From Selaginella tamariscina (Eukaryota; Streptophyta; Lycopodiopsida; Selaginellales; Selaginellaceae), in contig PUQB01000373.1 of the NCBI GenBank assembly GCA_003024785.1, forward strand, positions 62,001-126,000: DNA of 64,000 nucleotides, given 5' to 3'. Shown here in pieces: positions 32,576 to 44,438 of this stretch (position 1 is its first letter; each line of letters starts with the position of its first letter). Under the pieces are notes generated by a model. That model searched no databases and was not told where the DNA came from. It was given only the letters and a program-made list of their open reading frames with translations. The position numbers were made by a program, and so were the translations under genes.

Positions 32576-33334
32576 CTCTTTTGACTTAGTCCCGGCTGCT
32601 TGTTCTATATTTGTAATAATCTGAAGAGTTTGCGTTTTTCATGTCCTCTCCTTGCGCGTGCGTGTGTGTGTGGAAAGTGGTTAATTTATAATATTTTGCT
32701 ATTATAAAAAACCTTATATTTACCTTTAATACTAATGTTAGCTATATATTTTCATTTTAGATTTTACTTTATAAATTATAACTCTAGAAAAATTAAAATA
32801 TATTAATATCCTGTGCTAAGGAAAAATTTGAAAAATAACCTTCACAGTGAAAAAACCTCCAACCCTTCGAAAACATTAAATCTCTGGTAAAATATATATT
32901 TTTAAGACTTCATACTCGTTATTTAATATTCTTTAAAAGTGTCATGTTCAATTATTTTTAACAAAATTAAAAGATAAGTAAATAAATAAATAACTGATGT
33001 TTTAGGATGATTTTGTATTAATAATAATTAATTAAAACTTAATTAATTGGTAAATACTAAAATCAGAAAAAAAAAAAATATATTTAAGAAAATTTATTAT
33101 ATATTAAATCATGTGTACATATGAAACGCATTGACCGTGAAGATCTGTTCAATTTATATCCTTAAATGCAGACTGTACAACAGAACCTACTCCATAAATT
33201 CATGATCATAGTATTTTAACGCATAATCAAAACAATATAATTTAATAGTATGTTTAATCTAATGTATATTATTTGTATAGAACTTATATGCATATGTCAT
33301 TATAAATATATGATACTGTACAATATACTCAGTA

Positions 33335-33369
<35 letters not shown>

Positions 33370-34067
33370 CACATTATAATTTACAAAGACGTTTTTAAAG
33401 GGTTTAACATATATAATTGTAAATTTTAATACAAGTATACATATGTGTGTATATAATAAGTTGTGTTAAAATGAAATGAGCCTCTCAATATGGTGTGTGC
33501 TTTAAATACATTATATATTATATTTAACATAATAAATATATAGCATCAAAATATATCAAGGCAATGTAAAAATACAAAAATATATATGCATGAAATTGTC
33601 AACAGGCTTATTTTAATGTGTACTTATTAGATTAAAAAAATAAAACGTATATAAATGTAATTAATATGAAAACTAAGAATAATAAAGTATTCTTAAAAAA
33701 GCAGAGGAAAAATATAAAATATGAAAAGAAGGAAATGGTTTACACGTTTTTACAGCCATTTGCAGATAAGGACAGTACTGTCTGAAAAGAAGTTTTTTAT
33801 CTTCTTCAAATGGAGATATTTATCTACAAAAATAAATAAATAAATAATACATAAATTATAGAAAATACACCCATATACACAATGAAAATACTACTATACA
33901 CGCACACACACACACACACGGACATATATGTATATACACAAGGATGACTAAAATTTTTGTGTATTTATGTGTTCCTTTATCTTTAAATTAACATGTGTAT
34001 ATATTATACACATCTCTCTTACTGCGCGTGTTTCCCGACAGCAGGAATGTACAGACGCATGTGTGTC

Positions 34068-34103
<36 letters not shown>

Positions 34104-34169
34104 CCCAAATGTTGACGTTGTTTACAGTCAAGGCTTCCAACAACAATGTATACATATATATATAGTAAA
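32576..34169. other. AT-rich convergent intergenic region
   Basis: The 3' ends of the CBSX5-like and EBF-like genes face each other across 1.6 kb. It contains an A-rich run near 33067, a CA/TA microsatellite at 33335-33370, a CA run at 33900-33920 and a TG/GA run at 34070-34102. No gene seen. Confidence 0.6.
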
Positions 34170-36590
34170 CTAAGGCATGAGAATATCGCACCTTTTCCCG
34201 ACCTCCATCTCGAACCTCTCCGCAGCCTCCGCGGACAACCCGCTACAGTTCTTCAGGTTCAACGCTGTAAGCGAGTCGCACATCCTCCTTATCATGTTCA
34301 ATGCCTCGTCCGTAATCCAGTCGCAGTTCGCGACCGTGAGTGTTTTCAAGGTCTGCCCAACTGCAATAACCACCGCAAGGATACCGTCATCCGTTACCGT
34401 GCACTTGGAGATATCCAAGTCCTGTATATCTGTACACCTGCTAGCTAGCATCCCGATACCCTTGTCTGTGATCTCCCGGCAACCGCTAAGTACCACTGAC
34501 TGCAGCCCGAGACAACAGTTGGCCATCTCGGATACTGTCTTGTCCGACAGCTTTGTACACTCGCTGAGGTTAACCGTTAACAAGTTACCCCCGCTGAGCT
34601 CCAGCAAACCAGACATCCCGTCATCCGTTATCCTCCTGATCCACTGAGATCCAGATGCTCCAGATTGGGGAACAGCCTCCCGGCGTACTCAAGGCAACTG
34701 TCCTCAATACCTTCACAGTACGTGATACTTAACGACCTCAGAGCCGCACACTGAACCGTGCTCATTGTGGTTTTTATATCATCTACAGAAGAATCTTCAT
34801 CGTCTTTGTCTCGATCCTGTACCAGGGAACACCTGCTGATGTGTAGAGACTTCAAATTCTTTGAGGTATACCTGAGAGAGGTAGTGAATCCACGGTATGT
34901 TACACCAGCACACTTTTCAACATGTAGCCCGCTCACAGCCTGACACCCCTTTACGAATCCCTCGAGTCCCTTGTCTGTGACTCTCTCGCAATCCATGAGC
35001 CAGAGCTTGGACAGGGATTTGCAGGAGTCACCTAAGCGGGACAAGAACCTGTCTGTGACCCCCTGACAATTGCTGAGTACGAGCAGCTTGAGACATCGCA
35101 GACCCTCGGAAAATGTAAAGCTTAAGAAGCCTGCCTCACTAACCTTGTCAAGACCAGAGAGAACCATCTTTGTAAGAGACAAGGACTTTGAGCGATTTCC
35201 AAGAGTTGCTAGTCCCTTGTTCGTGATCCCAACCTGCTCCAGCTTAAGCTTTCTGAGAGCTCCGATAAATGCAACAATCTTATCACCAACTTTTGGACAT
35301 CTGTGCATTCACAAGCACAAGCAAACTCACCAATTCAGTATCATTGTCTCAAAATATTCTCTCTCTCTCTCTCTCTCATACGCAATCCACTAACTGATTC
35401 CCACATTTATACACACGCACTAACTAAATTCCCAATTTCATGCACACATAGACACGGGATGCACAAGCAGACGCACGTATATGTAAGACTAGTAACTAAA
35501 TACATCCATTACCTGCTTATGGACAATACCATAAGATTTGAGCAATTCGCAGCGATGGCCTCAATGCTGGCATCCCCGATGCCTTCACACGAATCGATAA
35601 TCAAGTTGGAAAGCCTCAAACACCCGTTTGCTATGAACTTCATACCTATGTCTGTGAAGTTCGGACACTTGAGCACATCTAGGTTCTCTAAAAGCCGGCA
35701 ACCCTTTCCAATGGTCTCCAGTGAGGAGTCCGTTATATCCGGGCAGTCCCACAGTGTTAGCGACTTGAGAGCATTGCAACATATCCCGATAGTGCGGAGT
35801 CCGATATCCGTAACGCCTTTAGCCGATCTCTCGCCTGGGCCCCTCGGACTGTTAGCTTCCCAAGCCCGCCACGAGCAGATGTCCCGACTGCTATCGACGC
35901 CAGCCTCACATTTGTTGCTTTCTTCCCCTCCAGGCATCGGGAAAGATCACCTACACTAACTCATAGTCAATACAATAACCCGTGTGTGTGTGTGAGAGAG
36001 AGAGAGAGACAATGAGCTAACTTAAGTCATGACTTCTGTGTGAATTCTAAAAAGAAAGTCTACATGCATATAAACAAAAATGTATGCATGTATATATATA
36101 CCAAAATGGAATGTATAGTGGCTTCATCCCATATGAAAAAACTTACAATAGTAAATGTGTCATATTTTGTATTACCTATAGCCCAATGCGGTTGTTTTTC
36201 AAGCTTAAGAACTTCCTCGCCGGAAGAAGTGGCCCGGCCCGGCTGATTAACCTCGGATTCATCGAAGATTTGCTTCGGACAACGGTGAAATTCTTCTCTA
36301 TGCATCTGGCTCTGGATCATTAGCCACCTCTTACACACACACGCGCAATTAGAACGGTCCCATGCAGATGGAATCGATGCAAAGATGGCTATAAGAATTT
36401 CATCCGGTATCCTGTCCATCGGCTCGTCCCAGCCGGATTTAAGCCGCTTTGATGGTCGCTGACGGTTTCTACTACCCCCCAGAAAGTGGGAATCCTCGTC
36501 CCCGGTCCATTCTGCATCACAATCGCTTGTTGCTCCTGCCATTCCTTCTCTCTTCCGTATTAAGCTGAATCTTATTTTCTTGACTGCCAT
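34170..36590 (-). CDS. EBF1: EIN3-binding F-box protein (EBF1/2-like)
   Basis: Exon 1 (36590-about 36176) has a basic N-terminus and an F-box (RIPDEILIAIFASIPSAWDR, then VCKRWL). Exon 2 (about 35953-35511) begins DLSRCLEGKKATNVRLASIA and GLGKLTVRG, typical of EBFs, and enters the LRRs. Exon 3 (about 35300-34170) carries the remaining LRRs, with repeated patterns such as LWLMDCERVTDKGLEGF and VVLSGCREITDKGIGML, ending CDILMP. EBFs are SCF adaptors that send EIN3/EIL transcription factors to the proteasome and so restrain ethylene responses. Single-base losses shift the frame near 35835 and 34635. Introns contain CT/GA microsatellites. Confidence 0.92.
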
Positions 36591-37626
36591 CTCTTCCTTT
36601 GCATCTAAATCGAATACTGCACAATAAATGTACGATCAATATATCTCATCAAAATACTGGATTTCTATCCACTTACCCCAGAAACTGTCTACATCCGTTA
36701 TACATATGATATTTAAGGTTTCGAAAAGTACTACAGCGGTGTAGAAGGAAAAATCGTTGATAAATCCTTGGAAAACGGGCGATTTGTCTCAGCAAATGGT
36801 AGAAATTACCTAGAGAATCCAAAAATGACTAAAATCTCGGACAATTTTCTGACAAAATCACTAATTTTTGAAGAATTCTCTACAATATGCTACAGAAATC
36901 ACTAAAATCACAGCAATTTCATGGAAATCACAGCGATTTTTACAGAATGCACAAATAAATGAGAAATCAAGGAGAAATCCGACAGAGAACGCATCGCTAA
37001 GCCTAGAATCGCTAATCCGATACAATACCTAGACAAGAAGCGGATCCTCGAGATCTTGCGCGGACGATACCAAAAAATGAGACCCTTTTAGGGTTTGCGT
37101 TAACCATGGATTTTAAGAAGAACAGAGCAGCAATAGGAACCCGCCACGTGGCCTCGGCTGCTAATGCCATGTGCGTGAACATCGAGCCGATGATGGACCA
37201 TGCCAGCGATTTTATACAAGTTGCAAATTATAATACTTAGAAACTTAAACGCAAAGTTCAGTTCACCACTTAATTATCATTTAATACTGGATTATATTAA
37301 TTAAGATTCATTATTGTGTTGCGTGCATCTGCCGTAAAGAGAGGTGCATCTGTAACACACAAATAAAACTAGAATCCAATATATCGTATATACACACACG
37401 CATGTATGTATAGGCATTGTGTGTGCAACTCTGAACTAAATAAAAAAAAATGTGTGTGTGTGTGTCTCTCTCTCTCTATATATATGGACACACATTTCTA
37501 CGTATTGTGAGGCATACATACAGTTATATATGTGTGTGTGTGTGTGTGTGTGTGCGCGCTGGAGTGGGAATGTATATATAAAATGTGAGAAGATATATGC
37601 ATATAATGAAGAAAAACGTACCTTAT
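36591..37626. promoter_or_regulatory. Leader and promoter region of the EBF-like gene
   Basis: Immediately upstream (36700-37000) is a stretch with many short AAATCAC/AAATCTC words and no long frame, probably 5' untranslated. TTTAGGGTTTGCG (telo-box) lies near 37088 and a CCACGTGG (G-box core) at 37144. 37300-37560 is AT-rich with TG, CT and TATA runs. This gap also separates EBF from the small gene at 37627-37874. Confidence 0.45.
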
Positions 37627-37795
37627 TTATGTTGATTGTGTTTGAGTTTGCTTATCTTCAACACGAGCCGGTTCATTATTCTTTACATTTGCCTCAGCTG
37701 CTTGCTGTCTTTGCTGCTGGCCCCAATATATCTCTAAATCATTCTTAAATAAGTAATTACCAGAAACAATGCCCGTCCTGAAAATCAAACCCCAT

Positions 37796-37835
<40 letters not shown>

Positions 37836-37874
37836 TCACAGAATTGCTCCTATAATCAGCGGCAGTCGATTCAT
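37627..37874 (-). CDS. Small two-exon membrane protein, about 61 residues
   Basis: Exon 1 is 37874-37840 (ATG; MNRLPLIIGAIL), with a GT-AG intron of 62 bp, and exon 2 is 37777-37627 (TGIVSGNYLFKNDLEIYWGQ, then a Gln/Lys-rich tail ending QTQTQST and TAA). The N-terminal 18 residues form one hydrophobic membrane helix. The rest is polar and Gln-rich. The layout (short helix, polar tail, housekeeping-type promoter) fits small organelle or ER membrane proteins, but I do not recognise the family. The reading frame crosses the splice junction cleanly, which supports the model. Confidence 0.65.
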
Positions 37875-38050
37875 CAGCTCCCTGCTCAAGCCCTAATGTT
37901 TTTAAACCCTAATTATGTACCCTGCTTCAAACCCTAATTCAGCAGAAGGTAAACGTGGACGTTGGATTCATAAAACAGAGTAACCTAAATCTCAAGCCCT
38001 AAATACAGAGTAACCTAAGGTTAGGGTTTAAGATCAAGAACATCTACAAA
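37875..38050 (-). promoter_or_regulatory. Telo-box-rich promoter of the small membrane protein gene
   Basis: Several CCCTAA/TTAGGG words: GCCCTAATG at 37890, AAACCCTAATT at 37905, AAACCCTAATT at 37929, GCCCTAAA at 37995 and GGTTAGGGTTTAAG at 38019. Such clusters mark constitutive plant promoters. Confidence 0.5.
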
Positions 38051-39396
38051 TTCAAGCTTTATACACTACATTATAATATATACAAAATAATAATAACATT
38101 ACCTTATAATTCCAAAGAAGCTTCTTATGCTACAATTTGTGGTTTTATCAACAATAAAGTAATTGAAAGTCAAGCAGGACACAACAACCAAATCAAAGTC
38201 GATCCCCCTATACACTTCCTCTTCAACTGCTAGAACTAGCTAGGTTTTTGATTTTTTTTTATTTTATATTTTAAGAAAAGAAATTTGTTTCTGGTTGGTT
38301 TGGTCATCACAAGACACTCACACGTGAAACTACAGTTTGACTTTATACGTAAAGCTTTTATTTCGGAGGTTTCACATTGTCGTCGTGAGTTATGCACAGC
38401 CCTAAAATTTGACGACAAAAGTTCCCCTTGGTATTAATCATATTCTCCACTGGCCCACAATGTTATGGATTTATCAATATATATAGAGACTAACTCCAAT
38501 GCAAGGTTTAAGTTTGACTTTAAACATAAACCAATGTCAAACAAGAGGTTTACTTACATTTAAAGGTAAATAAGAATATTCGTAAGGATCTATCATTTCA
38601 GTACTTATAAAGTAATTTATATTCTCGATATTCTAAAGGTACAATGATGGAGAGAGCACACACATAGAATTTACAACTCCACTCCACCCACCACGCACTT
38701 ATGGACCTTGGAAAATTAATATAAAGATTTAAAAATGAATATATATTCCTATTTAGTATATCTCATTTTGATATGGATAATATCAGAAATGTATGATATC
38801 CATACATTAACCTAAAGAGGAAAAGGTTAGTCTAATTACATTTTAGGGCAAGATAGGTACATACAAAAAATGTATGATATCCAGGTTACATTAACCTGAA
38901 GGGGAAAAGGTTAGTCTAATTACATTTTAGGGCAAGATTTGACTTAAAAAGCACATAGTGACAGCGCAGAGAAAGAGAGAGAAAATTAAGGGCGCATAAG
39001 GTGCTTACAAGACAGACAGCAGGTAGGTACACACTCCCGGTTGTTCACGCTTCATTTGTTTCTTCTCCATTTTGGAAGAACGAGCCCCTTCTTAGAACTG
39101 TTCTTCCGGAATGAGCGCCATTTGGAAAGCGATTTCGATCGTTCTTTGAATAAACACCCGGTGTTTTGGCTCCGATTCGAGGTTCTGGATGCGTCTTTGA
39201 AGCTGGCTCGGATTCCAGGTTCTGGGTGCGGGATCAATCTATTAAAAGAAACAATGTTTTGCCTCGGATTCAAGGTATGAGCGATCGATCTATCTATACA
39301 GGAAAAGAGCGGCTTTTACGAGAGATTGCAATGCACCGACAGGATTCCGATAGAATGCGGCAGGGGAGTATGATTTGCATCCGATTCTGAGCAAGA
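38051..39396. other. Intergenic region with one tandem duplication
   Basis: An AT-rich spacer. A block of about 70-78 bp (AAATGTATGATATCCA ... TTTTAGGGCAAGAT) is present twice in tandem, at 38787-38853 and 38868-38938, with small differences. The last 400 bp (GAACGAGC, GGATTCCAGGTTCTGG) is more balanced in composition and is probably the 5' untranslated region of the kinase gene. No gene seen. Confidence 0.6.
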
Positions 39397-42300
39397 ATGG
39401 GGCGAATCACGCGCTCATTGTCATCGAATTCGACTTCTTCCACCGGGCATGCTGTTCATAAGCAGCAGGATCGTGGGAGTAAGCATTCCAAGGCGGTAAT
39501 CGGAGGCGCGGCTGCGGCAGGAGGAGTTTTTCTCATATTCTTGCTCTTTCTGACCCTGCTCGTGTACAGAAGAGTGAAGAAATCCAGTCCGAGAACAAGT
39601 CCGGCCGATCAGCAGGTCCGGCTTCGGAGGTTCAAATACAGGGAGCTCAGATCTGCTACGGGAAGATTCGGCGAGGCGAACAAGATAGGTCAGGCGGATT
39701 CGGCTCGGTCTACAAAGGGACTCTCAAGAATGGGCAGGAGGTCGCCGTGAAGAAGCTGGACACCGCTTCATTGCAAGGTGAGCGCGAGTTCATGAACGAG
39801 CTCTCTATTGTCGGCAGCATTGCGGGGAACTCCGGGAGTCATGTGTGGGGCTGATAGGATTTTGCGCGGATTCAAAGCGGAAAATGCTCGTCTACGAGTA
39901 CATGTCCAACAGGAGCCTGCAGGAGGCGCTGTTTGATGAGAAGCACAGCTTGCAGCTGGATTGGGAGAAGAGGACAAAGATCATTCTCGATGTTGCTCGT
40001 GCTCTAGCGTTTCTACATGGGAAGTGCGAGCCTCCAATCGTGCACGGGGATGTGAAGCCGAGCAATGTGCTGCTGGATGCTCAGTTCTCTGCCAAGCTCG
40101 CGGATTTCGGGCTCGCGAGGGTTAAAACCGAGGTACAAGATCTCCGAAGCGAGGATGTTCAGAGGGATTCAATGGAGCAGGAACGAGCTAGGTCGCAGAT
40201 AATGGCAAGAGATCGGGAGCGCAAGCGGAAGAAACGGGTCGAAGTACATGCTAGGGTTCATCGGGAGCAAGAATCCAAGGACGAAGAACAGCAGAACCAG
40301 CATGTTATTCAGGTAGATCAAACCGTAGAGGTTCCTAAGAAAGCCGAGGATCTCCAAAAAATGCAGATAAGGGACCTCAGGTGAGGAAACGGAACCGGAG
40401 CAGAGGCTTCCAGCTGAAAAGCGGTTATCTCCTGCTTCTGGAGATGAATCTCACGAGTCACCGGTTCTATCATCGCCCACAAGCAGACAGACTGAAAACA
40501 CAAGATCTCACGGGCAGCTGGGACTCCGAGCAGCATTGGAGGTGCAGATGACGACGATGACTGGAGCAAGATGAGCCAGTCGGCTTATGGAACAGAGCCC
40601 GATACATGGAGCAAGGTGAGCCCGTCCGAGATGGATTGCCGGTCCGAGATTAGTATAGATAGTTCTGCACAGAGGTCGACTATGAATTTTTTGGGCAGGA
40701 AACGGAGGAAAAAGTCGGCTTCTCCTTCGAAAAGCAGAGAATGGTGGTGGAAACAGGAAGGTGGTGTTCATGCCGGGGGTGGAGAATTCAGTATCAAAGA
40801 GTATATTGTAGATTGGGTTTCGTGCGAAAGAGGCCGGTCTAGAACTCGTGAGTGGCCCTGGAATCCCTCAAGTACTCCTCCGGGTAATATGTCATTATAC
40901 AAATACATTATGACATGCAATATGTAGGTTTTTTTACTTTTATCCCTTTATTCATACGTCTTCACTTTTATAAGTTGCATTTGTGGCTGTGTTTGTGGTG
41001 TGGATTCACGCGTGGGGTGATGTAGATTTTCAGCATGACATTGGGATATTTTTTCTCGGTCTTTGCATGCAACTCCTTTATACGATTCTCTTAATTTAAT
41101 CATTTTTAATTGACCGTCATCGTTTTTTCTTATAAATAACCAAGTATAGCATACATATAGCTCTCGAACTCTATTTCCTGTGATAGTAATCCAGGAGATT
41201 TATTGTAGATTATATATACTATATGAGTTGTATATCATACATTTATATGACGATACATACAGGCAAAGATGGCGGTGGAAAGAAGAATAAGCAGGCAAGA
41301 TCTGGAAGCTTAGAATGGTGGGCAGAGTGCGATGATAATGACGATGACGAGCTTGCCAGGAGGATCAAGTCGGAGCAGAAGAGGAAAAAGAAGCTCAAAA
41401 GCAGCAGGACAAACTTGCAATGAGCGTTAGCAGGATGATAGCAGAGACTGGTGGAGGTAATATCAATATTTTTCATTATTATAGTATAGTTTAGTTACAA
41501 TATACGGTTCCTAGTTATAAATAGATAGCTGCTAGTTATTCGCACAAAACACACGCTCATATATACGCTTGTGCTATGTGGAAACGTAAATTTACCTTTT
41601 TTTGTATATACACGATATATTAAGGTATAATAAAGTATTATAATCTATATTATGTGCAGGGGTCAAGGTGGTGGAAACACGCCTGTACCTGTTTCGGGAG
41701 AGCTCTTCGATGACTTAAGCGGGGAGATCACGAAGAATGACGAAAACGAGAAGATGAAACGGAGTATGAGTGAAGAGTCTTTTACATTTTACCATTCGGG
41801 AGAGATCCCAACAAGGTAATATAGATTGATAATAACAGAAAAAACTTGGTAATTATAAATATAGCTGATATTCCACTGAAACAGTAATACCAATAATGCT
41901 GGTTTGAACAATAGTATGGAACTGCTTGCGAACTTGAACAATTCTGATGCTGCAAATGGTCGCAGACGAGTTCGGACCCGTAGCAGGGAATGGTGGAGTG
42001 GTGAAATGCAACGAGGCAAAGAATGGTGGTCGGGAGAACTTTCCAGCAAAAGGATGAGAAACAAGAATCTTCCAAAAGGTTCTGTCTGTCTGTCTCTCTC
42101 CGCATGTGTACGCTTGCGCGTGTTGGATAAAAATACATCTAGAGATATGTTATATGTTTATTCATGTATGTATATGTCTTCGTTGGGAAGTCTCTTTATG
42201 TTATATAGCTGTAGATTCTCTCTTTCCTTAGACGCTACATAGATTCTTATATGATGGAATATGTAGCTGTATAACTATCTTATCTAATTTTGTGCTATGT

Positions 42301-42748
42301 GTAGGTGGCAAAATTTTCGAAACATGGAGCAGAGAATCCTTAAGTGGAGAGCTGAGCAGAAAGCCACGTCACCACCGGGACAGGTCCAGGTCACGTTCTC
42401 GTGATTGGTGGTCAGGAGACTTACTTAGCCGTACCACAGTAAGCTCTACACCAAGCATGCGGGGTACGGTTTGCTACGTGGCACCGGAGTATGGAGGCGG
42501 TGGAATGCTGACGGAGAAATCCGACGTGTACAGTTTTGGGGTGCTGGTTTTGGTTGTTGTGTCTGGAAGAAGGCCTTTGCAAGTCGTGGCAAGTCCCCTC
42601 ACTGAGTTCGAGAGAGCTAATTTGATATCATGGGCGAGGCATGCGGCACAGGCTGGGAGAGCACTTGACTTGGTGGATACCAAACTTGGAGGTGTATACT
42701 CAAAAGAACAGGTAACACTAGATGTGCGCGCACACACACAAACAAGAG

Positions 42749-42807
<59 letters not shown>

Positions 42808-43333
42808 GAAACTTACAAGATATTATTGTGGTTTAGAGTTATGTAATAAATGTGTTCTAAAACAGTATTGATATCTTATACGCTTGTATATAGAGATATA
42901 ACCGAATTTAGAACGACATGCATGAAAGCGCTTAATAGAAATTTGGATTTCTGCTATTCAACAAATATACACTAAAGCTTACTTGAAAGACGGTTACAGA
43001 GTAGATGAAGAATCTCTCTCTCTCTCACACACACAATATTTGTAAGTGTGATGTTATGTCTTACATATATATATACAGGTGTATCATGTCTTTTCGATTT
43101 TGATATGTTTTTGCTGTATGTAGGCGAATCTATTTATATCAGTGGCACTCTTGTGCCTCCAAAGGTTGCCTGCATTGAGACCTGCTATGAGCGAGGTGGT
43201 AAAGATACTCTCCGGTGAGGCGGAGCTCCCTGCGTTGCCATTTGAGTTCTCACCTTCACCGCCAGGTTTCAAGTCGAGGAGGAAGCCTTCCTCAGAACAG
43301 GTTGCTGTGGATCTTCCTCTATTGACTTCTTGA
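39397..43333 (+). CDS. Receptor-like Ser/Thr kinase, At2g45590/At4g25390 type
   Basis: Short N-terminus, one membrane helix ([20 protein letters not shown]), then the kinase: [20 protein letters not shown], a Gly loop with a 2-base loss near 39690, [20 protein letters not shown] (Gly before Asp, so a non-RD kinase) and DFGLARV at about 40118. The activation segment is then expanded by several hundred residues over five exons before [20 protein letters not shown] at about 42447. The C-lobe follows ([20 protein letters not shown]) and the last exon (43124-43333) ends with [17 protein letters not shown]. The insert contains repeated [21 protein letters not shown] and SRDWWSGD motifs, which also occur in this family elsewhere. 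Frame breaks lie near 39690, 39830 and 40384. Extracellular part minimal; ligand unknown. Confidence 0.88.
42751..42807. repeat. (CT)n(AT)n microsatellite in a kinase intron
   Basis: About 17 CT units followed by about 11 AT units, just after the donor-side sequence GTAACACTAGATGTGCGC. Confidence 0.95.
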
Positions 43334-44400
43334 AAGCACAGCTGTATTCTTTCACCTGACACTGTGCTGTTCCTTTTTGATGTCCAACTCACTCATTTGA
43401 GGAGGTACGTTTGTATACTTGAAACGCATGCCATACACATACATGCATAGCTATTAAGATCAACGTGGATACATACAGTAATGACAATCTAAACTGATAC
43501 ACAAAGTAGAGATTTTCTTATTTGAGGAGGTGCGTTTGTACACATGACATTGATATGTAAGTTGACAGACGTCTCTAGACATACAACGGTATATTTGTCT
43601 CTATACCATCACTCGTCGTGAAAACGGACCTCCTTAAATAAATAAATCTCAACTTAGTTTGTCGGTTTATAAAAGTACAAACATACTGAATGCATAAAAC
43701 ATATACATACATAACAAAACACTCGTGTATCTTCTCTCTTTGTGCACAAGCATACATACGTGATACATATATACATACATACAATACACACTTATGTACA
43801 ACAAGGCACACATACATTTTGTATATGTTTGTTAATGTAGACTTGGCTATCAGATGACTGATGTGGCTTTGGTTGACGGATTTTTGGTTGACTGTTGTGT
43901 GCTTTTGACTTGAAATTAATTCATATATTTATGTAACTGTGCAAAGCACTTATATATATGGGTACTTCCGCACTGAAGATTAAATAGAAAATGGTGTTTT
44001 TAATTTAATTATACACACATATATGACATACATACATAATACATGTACAGTCCAGATGACAAGTCACTGTCCGAGGAACGTTCAGCGTTGGAATGATTTT
44101 CCCGTTTCCTTCTCTGGTCCTTTTGGTGCCTCTTCAAAATGGCTTTCGGCTTATGAGTATCATAATAATAATAATAAGATTTTATTGTCTACTATGTACA
44201 AATTACTTATTAGACTTATTTATCTTTTTTAGAAGGCCATGTTACTATGTTAATGGTATTTGTCCTGTGTGGAAGTGAGCATGGACATTTGGAGGTATTA
44301 TGTCTGATGTGAAATTATTGGATTCACACGAGATGAATTACTATAAAGTTAGAGGTGAAATTCTTAGATTTACAAAAAATCAACTATTGTGTGTGTGTGT

Positions 44401-44438
<38 letters not shown>

